Assembly (NCBI GenBank): GCA_019638625.1
Contig: JAHBTK010000002.1
Location: 992,001-1,056,000 of the forward strand
Reading direction: 5' to 3'
From: Chitinophagaceae bacterium
GTDB lineage: Bacteria > Bacteroidota > Bacteroidia > Chitinophagales > Chitinophagaceae
DNA length: 64,000 bases
Positions within the stretch are counted from its first letter, which is position 1, and each line of letters begins with the position of its first letter. Shown here one piece after another: positions 10,401-17,493 of the stretch. A program made the translations under genes and the position numbers. The notes beneath the pieces are model-generated. The model saw only the letters and a list, made by a program, of their open reading frames with translations, was not told where the DNA came from and made no database searches.

Positions 10401-11663
10401 CGATACCACGGCGGAAGGGCTCCTGCTGGACGAGTTGGCGATGATCTGACGGTAAAGATTGTTGGCTTCGTTTCCGGGCAGGTCGTTCGGATTGCCCGAA
10501 CCACCCCAGGGTCCGAAAGGCTGGGACTCGCCTATATCCATCAGTCCCACTACATCCCGGCTATCGGTGGTTACATTTGATCCTGTCCTGTTGGTTACCC
10601 ACACTTCCAGACGCATGATCTGCACCTGCGAGGATACCAGCGGCAGGGTTCTCATCGCATCATTATACTTGTTCCGGAAATACTGTGCCATCAGGAAGTG
10701 CCTGTTTTCATCATAGTCATCTGCCCGTACTGCTATCCGTGATGTGGAAGCACCACCCTCCAGGGCCCTTGACTGGCGCTGCGAACGCTGTGTGGCGAAA
10801 GCGGCGGTCACCCATAGTTTTCCAAACTGCAATTGTGTTTTTACCCCGAATAAAGACTGAGCGCCCGGGATCAAGGTGCCTTTGGCCGCAAAACTGGTAT
10901 TACCCAGCTCAATTTTCTTTACGATTTCATCGGGTTTGCCGGTATATTCCAGCTTCAACTGGTTCTCCCAGTCAAAAGTAGATTGTGTATTGTAGGATAT
11001 CGGCAGTTTTACTTTATCGCCTATATTGGCAATCACGTTCAGGTTGGCTGCCATATCAAAATCAAAGCCGCCGTTTCTCCTGGCCCTTTCCGGAAGGGTA
11101 GGGTTTTTTACATTCTGCCCCATATACCCGGCGGTGACGCTCACATTTCCCTGGGGCCGGATATCAATCTTTCCGCTCCCAAACAAACGGTTGAATAAAT
11201 CGTCCGTAGCGGTAAGCTTGGGTCTTACCAGGCTGTTATTGAGTTTGGTAATGGTATTGGCCCGCTGGCGGAAGTATTCGGTTTCCTGTTTTCTCGCCTG
11301 TATGCGCATGAACTCCTCAAAAGTGAGGGAAGTGGGTTTGCGGTAGTATTTATCGCCGATTTTTTCAATGATATAGTATTTCTTTTCCTTCGGATCGTAA
11401 ATAATAGAGTCCCTGACATTGGCGGGATCGTTGAGATCAAAACCTTTGGGCTGTGTTTCGGATATTTTATCGGCACGCCTGTCGTAAATGGGATAATGCA
11501 GGGTATCGGGGGCCTTTGCTGTGTCCCGGGAGGGAACAGTATCTGTTTGCTGCTGAAAATCAAGCCGTTCGGGAGCAGGCATGGCTATGGCTGCCGCACA
11601 GGTTATTACCGCAGCAACAATAAAAGCTACTATCCGGAAGATATGCCGATACTGAAAGGTCAA
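4410..11663 (-). CDS. sprA: Cell-surface protein SprA, type IX secretion translocon
   Basis: 2417 residues, the size of SprA, the giant outer-membrane beta-barrel that forms the type IX secretion channel and is needed for gliding in Bacteroidota. A hydrophobic signal segment (about residues 8-28) is followed by a long secreted protein. Family-type segments seen are RIMRLEVWVTNRTG, GLIYIDDFEGTRASIDLRFP, EFWVLDPYIKNPGS, IQFIRMFMTGFED and TEVWINELRLSQIDEKGG. The C-terminus is a run of amphipathic strands ending in AGLTVNISLAP. The gene lies 33 bp downstream of ruvA on the same strand, a neighbourhood seen in other Bacteroidota. No frameshift is visible. A second T9SS gene, porT, is at 40 kb. Confidence 0.96.
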   Translation of the reverse strand: MTFQYRHIFRIVAFIVAAVITCAAAIAMPAPERLDFQQQTDTVPSRDTAKAPDTLHYPIYDRRADKISETQPKGFDLNDPANVRDSIIYDPKEKKYYIIEKIGDKYYRKPTSLTFEEFMRIQARKQETEYFRQRANTITKLNNSLVRPKLTATDDLFNRLFGSGKIDIRPQGNVSVTAGYMGQNVKNPTLPERARRNGGFDFDMAANLNVIANIGDKVKLPISYNTQSTFDWENQLKLEYTGKPDEIVKKIELGNTSFAAKGTLIPGAQSLFGVKTQLQFGKLWVTAAFATQRSQRQSRALEGGASTSRIAVRADDYDENRHFLMAQYFRNKYNDAMRTLPLVSSQVQIMRLEVWVTNRTGSNVTTDSRDVVGLMDIGESQPFGPWGGSGNPNDLPGNEANNLYRQIIANSSSRSPSAVVSNLTGMGLRQVQDFEKTFARKLDSSQYVYNRQLGYLSLRAGLQPNEVLAVAFQYTYNGRVYQVGEFSQDVPVDSTSGVQKVLFLKLLKATSARTQLPIWDLMMKNIYTLKSESGDYLAGLDRTDFQLNVLYDEPGGGQKRYLPEGEQAGVPLLTLLNLDRLNNQNDPQPDGVFDFLEGFTIFPYQAQIAFPVLEPFGKDLEFAFSDPALKQKYLYTPLYDTIKAIAQTYANLNRFVIKGTARASTAGQSEISLNAFNVPQGSVTVRAGGRTLQEGSDYEINYSLGTVRILNQAILSSGVPVDVQFENQASFGLQQRNYMGVRLDYLANKNLTVGATAVRLSERPYFTKMGYGEDPIRNTMIGLDFSYKNEIPRLNRWLDKLPFYSPTGTSSITAFGEAAQIIPGHAPQIGKGRNGLIYIDDFEGTRASIDLRFPLISWALASTPQGATDRDGNPLFPESILYNNLEYGKNRAKLAWYNIEPILQESRNSSNPLQGNVEELSDPRVRAVSQAEIFPLRTPDFGLNQLVTFDLAYYPRERGPYNYDAAGVESAGRLTNPRNRWGGMMRAIDQTDFETNNVEFIEFWVLDPYIKNPGSTGGQLYFNLGNVSEDILKDGKRAYENGLPTPKIPAQTDNSVWGTTPVNPIQVTQAFSNDPEDREFQDVGLDGMGDAEERTVRQQFLQSLQAALGANSQAYLQVEADPSSDNFRFYRDTEYDKTGAGILGRYKHFNSPQGNSPVSTTGSQFSSAATLYPDAEDLNKDNTLNENEEYFQYRVEIKPAAHPDMQIGSNYIVDKKETAVTLANGAKENQVWYQFRVPINDYDKKVGNIPDFKSIQFIRMFMTGFEDSTVLRFAKLELIRNQWRKFDYELDTAGVYKPLNPNDPVSFNVGAVNIEENDRRQPVVYRMPPGIERVQALSNGGVNILQNEQAMNMQICNLPNGESRSVFKTFNLDIRQFRRLLMFIHAESVTGQPALNDGRINAVIRIGNDFINNFYEIKIPLKITQPGAVADTDIWPEENNLDFDLGILEQLKTERNLQLLNPNNIYRKQVDNREYSVIGSPNFGEVKGILVGVENPGDGTGAPICTEVWINELRLSQIDEKGGWAALGRVDLALADLGTLTFSGNMHTIGFGTLEQRVNERSREDFAQFDAAANMQLGKLLPRGAGIEIPLYASISQTIRTPEYDPYDQDIKLNEKLSAASGDARDSIRRAAIDITTIKTLNFTNVRKTLPEGKKQRIWSLSNFDLNYSYTSIKAHSPIIENNEIKKYRGGIGYNYTGQPKAWEPFKNLVKSKSPWLSLVKEFNLNPNPSLIGIRWDMNRQFGALRPREVYVPGTIPSPYKIPETFDKFFTFDRKYNFRWDISRSLNFDYEALNNARIDEPDGRLDTKEKKDTVRTNFFKGGRNVLFNQRADITYVLPTAKIPLLDWTTANVAYKTTYSWIGASRLAIGLGNTIQNSNAKSATVDLDFVRLYSKFRILRALESQPQANNRNQPPPRSRNNPADTTKNKRDPNELPELSPILKGIGKLVTSVKRINVSYTEGATSFVPGFMDSTKYLGQNWGSMAPGLPFIFGKQPDINWLDRAAGKGWMSRDSLQNNLVRQTFDQQFTANAQLEPVRDLTIDLNMNKTFNRTYSELFKDTIGNGTFDHLNPYAGGGFSISYISFQTMFKKSDPNVISETFRKFQDNRVILSERMGLKNPYSQVQGSDGYYMGYSRYAQDVLIPSFIAAYTNKDPNSVALLKSSGSNVRSNPFSGYIPRPNWKLTYRGLNRIQPLDKVFTNFTVTHGYNSTLEMNAFNSNLLFQDRWGLSFPSFLDTVSNNFIPYFLIPNITIREQFAPLAELSFTLTNQLSFTLEYTKSRTLSLSLIDYQLSEMKSSRLRLNASWRIRGFNLPINLGFLNRGGGSGDDKKSESDVKFTMEFSIQDDITSNSRLDQENSFPTNGQKVIIINPTVDYVLSNRIQLKFYFDQQRRIPYISSSAPMTNTRAGLTVNISLAP

Positions 11664-11696
11664 TTTTCCCGTATTGTTTGTTGGGTAGAATTGTAA

Positions 11697-12278
11697 TCAA
11701 ATAAGCTGTAAGGCAGTTTTAATTAATGTTTCCAGGTTTTCGGTAGAGGCGGCGGATGCAGCTTTTTTCACTGCGGCCTCAGCCGCGTTGCGGGCGATGC
11801 CCAAAGCTACTAACGCATTTAACGCATCCTGTTCCAAAGTATTGTTTTTGAGTGCAAAACTTGTAGTATCTGACAGGTGTTTGGAGATTTTATCTCTTAG
11901 TTCAAGAACGATTCTTTCCGCGGATTTTTTTCCTATCCCTTTAACCTTTTCCAGTTTCTGTGTATCGCCTTTGTATATCGCGTCCGAAAGCTCCTCCGGT
12001 CTCAGGGAGGATAACATCATCCTGGCGGTAGAAGTTCCGATACCATTCACACTGATAAGCTGTAAAAATATATTTTTTTCGGTAAGGTCCGCAAACCCGT
12101 ACAGCGTATGTCCATCTTCTTTTATGTGTAACCAGGTATGCAACAACCCTTTGTCAAGTGATTGAATTTTTGAATAGGTGTTCAGACTTACCTGCACTTC
12201 ATAGCCCAGCCCGTTTATCTCCACGTGTACCACCGCCGGACTCTTATACACAAAATTGCCTGATAAGAAAGCTATCAT
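11697..12278 (-). CDS. ruvA: Holliday junction branch migration protein RuvA
   Basis: 193 residues, the normal length. The N-terminal OB-fold domain I begins MIAFLSGNFVYKSPAVVHVEINGLGYEVQVSLNTYS. Domain II carries the two helix-hairpin-helix motifs (LISVNGIGTSTARMMLSS and LEKVKGIGKKSAERIVLEL). The C-terminal domain III (ALNALVALGIARNAAEAAVKKA), which contacts RuvB, is present. RuvA binds four-way junctions and works with RuvB and RuvC in recombination and repair. It is transcribed with sprA and away from fabH. Confidence 0.97.
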   Translation of the reverse strand: MIAFLSGNFVYKSPAVVHVEINGLGYEVQVSLNTYSKIQSLDKGLLHTWLHIKEDGHTLYGFADLTEKNIFLQLISVNGIGTSTARMMLSSLRPEELSDAIYKGDTQKLEKVKGIGKKSAERIVLELRDKISKHLSDTTSFALKNNTLEQDALNALVALGIARNAAEAAVKKAASAASTENLETLIKTALQLI

Positions 12279-12389
12279 ATTGATATAAAGAGGACAAAGA
12301 TACAGGAACAGTTTTTAGAAAACTTTGTTACCTCATTTTGATTTGTTCGTATAATTGTATTTTCGTCCCCAATTTTCAAAAAAACATAC

Positions 12390-13382
12390 ATGACATCTAA
12401 AATAAGTGCCGCCATTACTGCCGTAGGCGGCTACGTTCCCGATTATGTGTTGACAAACGCCGAGCTGGAAAAAATGGTAGACACCAATGACGAGTGGATA
12501 CGCACCCGTACCGGTATAAGCGAAAGAAGAATATTAAAAGGAGAAGGCCTGGCAACTTCCGATATGGTGGTACCGGCCGTTAAACAGATCCTGGAAAAAA
12601 GAAATATCGCTCCGGAAGAGATAGACTGTATAATCGTGGGAACGGTGACGCCTGATACCATATTCCCTTCTACCGCCAACCTCGCCTGCCACAAGCTGGG
12701 GGCGGTAAATGCCTGGGGATACGACCTGGCAGCGGCCTGCTCAGGGTTTTTATATGCCCTTACCACCGGCGCCGCCCTGATTGAAAGCGGCCGGTACAAA
12801 AAAGTGATCGTTGCCGGTGCAGACAAAATGAGTGCGATAGTTGATTTCAGCGATCGCGCCACCTGTATCATTTTTGGCGATGGCGCCGGCGCAGTGTTGC
12901 TGGAGCCTAATACAGAGGGGTATGGAGTAAAAGACAGCATACTGAGAAGCGATGGCGGCGGTGGAAACTACCTGCACATGAAAGCGGGAGGTTCGTTACA
13001 TCCCGCGTCGGTAGAAACAGTGAGTAACAAGGAACATTTTATTTACCAGGAAGGACAGACCGTATTCAAACATGCGGTGAAAGATATGGCGGACGTAAGT
13101 TACGAGCTGATACAAAGAAATAACCTGACGGCCGATGATATTACCTGGCTGGTACCTCACCAGGCGAATAAAAGGATCATAGATGCCACAGCCAACCGCA
13201 TGGGGCTTCCGGCGGAAAAGGTCATGCTCAATATCCAACGATATGGTAACACCACTGCCGGAACCATTCCTCTTTGTCTCTGGGATTGGCAGGACCGGCT
13301 TAAAAAAGACGACCTGCTGGTGCTGGCGGCTTTCGGCGGCGGGTTTACCTGGGGCGCTACCCTGATCAAATGGGGCGTTTAG
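12390..13382 (+). CDS. fabH: Beta-ketoacyl-ACP synthase III
   Basis: 330 residues. It starts fatty-acid synthesis by condensing an acyl-CoA primer with malonyl-ACP. The catalytic triad is visible: Cys117 in [13 protein letters not shown], His257 in [13 protein letters not shown] and Asn287 in RYGNTTAG. The N-terminal [15 protein letters not shown] and the glycine-rich C-terminus [20 protein letters not shown] are standard. In Bacteroidota the primer is often branched, but specificity cannot be read here. It diverges from ruvA across a 111-bp AT-rich gap that must hold both promoters. Unlike in many genomes, it is not next to plsX or rpmF, so it may be one of several KAS III paralogues. Confidence 0.96.
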   Translation: MTSKISAAITAVGGYVPDYVLTNAELEKMVDTNDEWIRTRTGISERRILKGEGLATSDMVVPAVKQILEKRNIAPEEIDCIIVGTVTPDTIFPSTANLACHKLGAVNAWGYDLAAACSGFLYALTTGAALIESGRYKKVIVAGADKMSAIVDFSDRATCIIFGDGAGAVLLEPNTEGYGVKDSILRSDGGGGNYLHMKAGGSLHPASVETVSNKEHFIYQEGQTVFKHAVKDMADVSYELIQRNNLTADDITWLVPHQANKRIIDATANRMGLPAEKVMLNIQRYGNTTAGTIPLCLWDWQDRLKKDDLLVLAAFGGGFTWGATLIKWGV

Positions 13383-13460
13383 TACCGCATCATTTGTTGT
13401 TCGGGGGATTGACGGATTTGATAAAGGGTGTGAAACGATCATTAATTTCGGTGTTTATAT

Positions 13461-13856
13461 ATGCAATATTTTTCAAGGCCCGTACCCTTGCTGTTATTAT
13501 TGCTGGTGTCCTGTGGCTCTTCAAGGCAGCCGGACACTGAGATACAGGGCGCCTGGAAGTCTCTCTGGCAGGAGGATATGACCCTGCAACTGGATTTTGA
13601 TGAAAACAACAGGTTTAAGGTAACGCTCAGCAGGACAGGGCAAACGCATACTAATTCAGGCTGGTATTCTGCAGAAAGCAAGCTTTTTTTGCTGAAGGAC
13701 TCTATAAACTATCCCCTGCCTGTTTGCAACTATGCCGATACCGGTAGATACCATTTTGAAATAAAAATGGATACCCTCCGGTTTCAATTGATAAACGATC
13801 CCTGCGAAAGAAGGGCCGGCGCCCTGCAATTAGAAAGGTTCGTAAGGATCCGTTGA
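13461..13856 (+). CDS. Small putative lipoprotein, unknown function
   Basis: 131 residues. The N-terminus MQYFSRPVPLLLLLLVSCGS has a lipobox (VSC, Cys18), predicting a lipid-anchored protein. The mature part has an alternating pattern (GAWKSLWQEDMTLQLDFDENNRFKV..., GWYSAESKLFLLKDS) like the small beta-barrel lipocalin-like proteins of Bacteroidota that read out as DUFs; no domain can be named with certainty. It follows fabH by 78 bp on the same strand. Confidence 0.7.
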   Translation: MQYFSRPVPLLLLLLVSCGSSRQPDTEIQGAWKSLWQEDMTLQLDFDENNRFKVTLSRTGQTHTNSGWYSAESKLFLLKDSINYPLPVCNYADTGRYHFEIKMDTLRFQLINDPCERRAGALQLERFVRIR

Positions 13857-14115
13857 TACCCGGCCACAGGTTGGGAGAAGCAATCTCATATTTCAGTATG
13901 ACAGGCGGTAGTGCGGTGTCCGACAGTGGTACAATTGTTCAGCAATTGTGCTATAGTTCATTAGAATTCCACCTGTTTGCTATTCCGCAGGAGGAATCCG
14001 TTGACTGAGGTAAAATCATTCTACCTGCTCACACATACCCGACAACGGATAATAAATACAGTTAATGTTCCGGCAATAAAAAATATTCCTGCCCCGTTTT
14101 GTTTACACTCACCAT

Positions 14116-14787
14116 TTGAAATACTCCTTCATGACCAAAGAAGCATATAAACAACAATTTACTGAAGACGATGCGGTGGGCTGGCTTGCAATAGATCAGC
14201 AACTGGAAAAGATTTACGGTGCTACGGAACCAAGACATTATGGTCCCCTTTGCGGTGTACATTATATGGCCGGAGGTGCTGATCCTATTGATGGTATAAG
14301 CGTATACGATAGTAACAGGCAAACATTTCACCGGCACCTGATCAGCTACGGGATGAGTGAATTGTATTTTGATGAAGAGAAAGCCGGTGGTGAATTCAGC
14401 AAATGGGGCTTTGAATTTACATTCAGACTGATTCCTTTTAAAGACGACGAGGGCGATCCCGGCTGGGCAATGCATGTAATGAATAACTTAGCCCGCTATG
14501 TATATTCAAGTGGCAGATGGTTTGAAGAAAACCAGTTTATTCCTGCGAATGGACCAATCCGGTTAAACACTGAAACTGATATTACTGGCTTTATTACGGC
14601 TTTAGACCCTGAACTGGGCAGGATGCAGACTCCTCATGGTGAGGTTTCTTTCATCCAACTGGTGGGTATTACCTCAGCAGAACTCGGGCATTTATCGAAA
14701 AATGCAACAACCGGAGAAGTGGAAAAACTGATAAATGAGTTGAGAACAGGCAATCCTCTGTTAATCACAGACCTTGAAAGAAAATAG
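14116..14787 (+). CDS. Suppressor-of-fused (SUFU) domain protein
   Basis: 223 residues. Segments PGWQ-like AVGWLAIDQQLEKIYG, EPRHYGP, HLISYGMSELYFDE, GWGFEFTFRL-like SKWGFEFTFRLIP and WAMHVMNNLARYVYSSGRWF are the signature of the bacterial SUFU domain, which spans nearly the whole protein. The bacterial members are soluble, of unknown biochemical role, and have been linked to polymorphic-toxin immunity functions in some species (family knowledge; no toxin gene is visible beside this one). Start could be Met1 (14116) or Met6 (14131). It is followed by a decayed stretch and a convergent DnaJ-type gene. Confidence 0.85.
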   Translation: MKYSFMTKEAYKQQFTEDDAVGWLAIDQQLEKIYGATEPRHYGPLCGVHYMAGGADPIDGISVYDSNRQTFHRHLISYGMSELYFDEEKAGGEFSKWGFEFTFRLIPFKDDEGDPGWAMHVMNNLARYVYSSGRWFEENQFIPANGPIRLNTETDITGFITALDPELGRMQTPHGEVSFIQLVGITSAELGHLSKNATTGEVEKLINELRTGNPLLITDLERK

Positions 14788-14977
14788 TGACCTCATTACA
14801 GCTATCCTTAAACGAGAAAGTATATGCTGCGGCGGCAACACTGAAACATTAAGCTGATCTTAATACCGTTGCGGGCGTTGAGCGGAGCAATGTGCAATAC
14901 TTCACCACCACCAACGGCAAAAGCAGCCTGAACAGCAATGCATGCTTGCGGAGTTTGAAAGACTGGCAGGATGGTAC
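14788..14977 (+). pseudogene. Decayed coding stretch after the SUFU gene
   Basis: Immediately after the SUFU stop the plus strand reads as protein-like sequence (SLQLSLNEKVYAAAATLKH), hits a stop, then continues in the same frame as ADLNTVAGVERSNVQYFTTT and on to SLKDWQDGTY before running antisense into the next gene. The composition is unlike spacer DNA. It may be the remains of a gene with one internal stop. I cannot name the family, and it could be chance. Confidence 0.25.
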
Positions 14978-16213
14978 CTATTCTGTTTTAAAGGAATTTA
15001 AGAAAGATTGTAACGACCGCGCCTTAATATTTTCATCTCCGGTAACAACACCAACGAAAAAAATGGTTTCATTCTTCAGCAGTATTTTTAATGCAATCGA
15101 ATTGGTATCAGGAAGATCAAAAACAAAAGAATGCATCTTATCATTTATCTTTTGTTTTGCAACCACTTTAGCTCCGGCGCTTTTGGTAAGTACCCTTTCG
15201 TGATTTTCGACCCATTGCATATACTCGTTTGGTATATCAGGGTGGCTGGCCCATGTAATGCTATACTCAGTCCCCTGGTTTTGTTCACTGGCAGCAACAG
15301 ACATTTTCTTTTGCAAAGTTTTTTTTCCATTATTTAAATTGAAAATGCCGTTATATTCTTCCTTTGGCCGGGAGGGGAGTAAGACTGAAAATGACTTATC
15401 ATTTGAAACATATCTTTTCCAGGATTCAGTGCCTTCTGGCGAAAAGAACAATTTTGATATGAATAGTATGAGCACGCTGATGGCGACCAGGTTGTTTACA
15501 ATACGCCCCCTCATGCCCGTCAAATTTGATTTAAATCCTCTTGCAATAAACCGTGCAATCCAGGTAATGACCAGGTAAAAAAGAGCCGCAACAATCACTT
15601 CTCCCAGCACTGCAAAAACACTTTCGGATAAGCTCCGGGATTTTCTAAATGCTGCAAAAATTTCAATAAGCAGTATTGCTGTAAAAAATTGAAAAAAGAC
15701 ATTCCTGCGAATACTTCTTTCCTGTACCTGCTCCATGGCTTCCGCGGCTGCCTGCTCAATACCTGCTGCCAGGTAAGCCACCGGGTATGAGTGAGGAACT
15801 CCCAGTGTAAGGTATTTTTGCGGATGCCTTTTTATCAGGTTTGTTGCTTCTTTCTTACAATCTTCTTCCAGTTTTAAAGAGGGGGCGCCAAAAGGAAAGC
15901 TGTTTATCCCATCGATCAATGTGGTGACACCCTGTTCTACAGTTTGAATATAAATACTCTCCTGCCTGTTTTGATCACTGTTATTCCTTCGTGCATCATA
16001 CTCCTTCCTTTTACCGGGATCTTTAAGGATTGAATATGCTTCGTTTAATTCTGTCATCATTGCGTGCGACCATTTTCTCAACTGAGGGTCATCACTATTA
16101 GCGTCTGCATGGTATTTTTTGGCCAGTTTGTAGTACATGCCTCTTATTTCTTCCTGCGAGGCATTAGGGTCTATACCTAGAACAGAATAATAACTGCGTG
16201 AACTGTTTGTCAT
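14978..16213 (-). CDS. J-domain (DnaJ-like) membrane protein with HAD in place of HPD
   Basis: 411 residues. Residues 7-73 are a J-domain (YYSVLGIDPNASQEEIRGMYYKLAKKY, then ELNEAYSILKDPGKRKEYDARR). The signature tripeptide that stimulates DnaK is HAD (35-37) and not HPD, so ATPase stimulation may be weak. A middle part has three hydrophobic segments (about residues 173-192, 205-230 and 240-262). The C-terminal 130 residues form a soluble domain starting RYVSNDKSFSVLLPSRP. This layout suggests a membrane-tethered co-chaperone or a scaffold that has lost chaperone coupling. It converges on the SUFU gene. Confidence 0.82.
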   Translation of the reverse strand: MTNSSRSYYSVLGIDPNASQEEIRGMYYKLAKKYHADANSDDPQLRKWSHAMMTELNEAYSILKDPGKRKEYDARRNNSDQNRQESIYIQTVEQGVTTLIDGINSFPFGAPSLKLEEDCKKEATNLIKRHPQKYLTLGVPHSYPVAYLAAGIEQAAAEAMEQVQERSIRRNVFFQFFTAILLIEIFAAFRKSRSLSESVFAVLGEVIVAALFYLVITWIARFIARGFKSNLTGMRGRIVNNLVAISVLILFISKLFFSPEGTESWKRYVSNDKSFSVLLPSRPKEEYNGIFNLNNGKKTLQKKMSVAASEQNQGTEYSITWASHPDIPNEYMQWVENHERVLTKSAGAKVVAKQKINDKMHSFVFDLPDTNSIALKILLKNETIFFVGVVTGDENIKARSLQSFLNSFKTE

Positions 16214-16707
16214 TTTAATGGCTTTTCCCTGCTACAGGTATAAAATACAGATTGAGATGATTATTCAGCAACAACAACAATGTATTGTACAAGTTAATAA
16301 TTATTTCAATATTTCAATCTCTGGTTGGGCATATTTCATTTTCGCAACAGGGAAGCAACCAACCTAAACAACAACTTGTATATCCACTACCCTGAAAAGA
16401 GTCCTGCGGGCCTTTAATGTAGTTGGTGTTAAGCAAAAGCGATATGTTCCGGCCTCACTAACAACGATGGGTATTTGAAGAGCTCTTTCCATATCCACTA
16501 TTGTTGACAGAGCTAATGTTAAGTCAATGCATGATGTCTGTTCTTTTTCCCGCAGATAAGCGCTGATTTTATTAAGCTACTTCTGCGAAAATCCGCGGGA
16601 GATTCATTCGTCACACTTTCATTGACATAACACTGAATCACATAGTCAGCCCGCGAATACCAACGGTGTCCCGGGTACCACAAACGTCGTTGAGAAACCG
16701 GCAAACG
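16214..16707 (-). pseudogene. Intergenic stretch with fragments of protein-like sequence
   Basis: No intact gene. On the minus strand one frame from about 16,704 to 16,519 reads RRLWYPGHRWYSRADYVIQC. A neighbouring frame continues to about 16,364 as LALSTIVDMERALQIPIVVS, EAGTYRFCLTPTTLKARRTL, FRVVDIQVVV and stop. The change of frame and in-frame stops suggest the tail of a broken gene, possibly of an extracellular protein with beta-sandwich repeats. Not recognised. Near 16,214-16,330 the DNA is AT-rich and may hold the promoter of the J-domain gene. Confidence 0.25.
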
Positions 16708-17478
16708 TTACCGGTCGAACCATTTTTTGAAAGAAGGCGCTTTTTCCCTGCTGACATCCGCTTCCAGCCTGACCGGGGGTTTCAGCTTTAATGTGAGTTT
16801 CTGGTTTTCGTGCAACTGAACACCCTGTATGGCAGCTATGTTTACAATGAATTGCCGGTTGGCCCTGTAGAACCTGGAGGGGTCCAGTATTTCTTCAATT
16901 TCTTCCAGTGTGCTGTAATCCAGTATATGCTTTTCGCCCGAAAAAGTGTACAGGTAGTTGAGGTTCTCTTTTACAAAGCAGGCGATATCCTCCGTATTAA
17001 CGGGCAACCACTGCTGTCTTACCTGCACAATGAATTTTTCCTTATAAGTGGTTGCCGGCTTGCCCGTCGCAAAAGACTGTATCATGCGCAGCAATTCCTG
17101 CGGGAGGATCTTTACCGGCTCCTGCCGTTCCCGGCATTTACCGATGGCCTTTCTTAACTCCTCTTCATCCACCGGTTTTAGCAGGTAGTCTATACCGTTT
17201 ACTTTAAATGCTTTGATGGCATACTCATTATAGGCTGTAGTGAAAATAATAAGGCTCTTAAGAGCGTAATCTTCCAGGAGGCTGAAGCTGATGCCGTCTC
17301 CCAGTTGTATATCCATAAATATCACATCCGGTTCGGCATGTTCCATGAACCACTTCCTGGCTGTTTTCAGGCTGGGAAGAATGGTCTCCACTTCTATATC
17401 TTCGGCAACTGCCTGTATTTTGGTCACCAGTTCTTTTGCTACCAGTATCTCGTCTTCAATAATTACCGCTTTCATCAT
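16708..17478 (-). CDS. LytR/AlgR-family (LytTR) response regulator
   Basis: 256 residues. Residues 2-120 are a receiver domain with the acidic pair Glu9-Asp10 region (IIEDE), phospho-acceptor Asp56 in VIFMDIQLG, and Lys in YLLKPVDEEEL. Residues 145-255 are a LytTR DNA-binding domain (EKFIVQVRQQWLPVNTEDI, LEEIEEILDPSRFYRANRQF). It follows the sensor kinase gene by 15 bp and forms a two-component pair with it. The likely direct role is transcription control; targets are not evident, though the lipoprotein gene divergent from the kinase is a candidate. Confidence 0.93.
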   Translation of the reverse strand: MMKAVIIEDEILVAKELVTKIQAVAEDIEVETILPSLKTARKWFMEHAEPDVIFMDIQLGDGISFSLLEDYALKSLIIFTTAYNEYAIKAFKVNGIDYLLKPVDEEELRKAIGKCRERQEPVKILPQELLRMIQSFATGKPATTYKEKFIVQVRQQWLPVNTEDIACFVKENLNYLYTFSGEKHILDYSTLEEIEEILDPSRFYRANRQFIVNIAAIQGVQLHENQKLTLKLKPPVRLEADVSREKAPSFKKWFDR

Positions 17479-17493
17479 GTTTGGATAAAAAAA

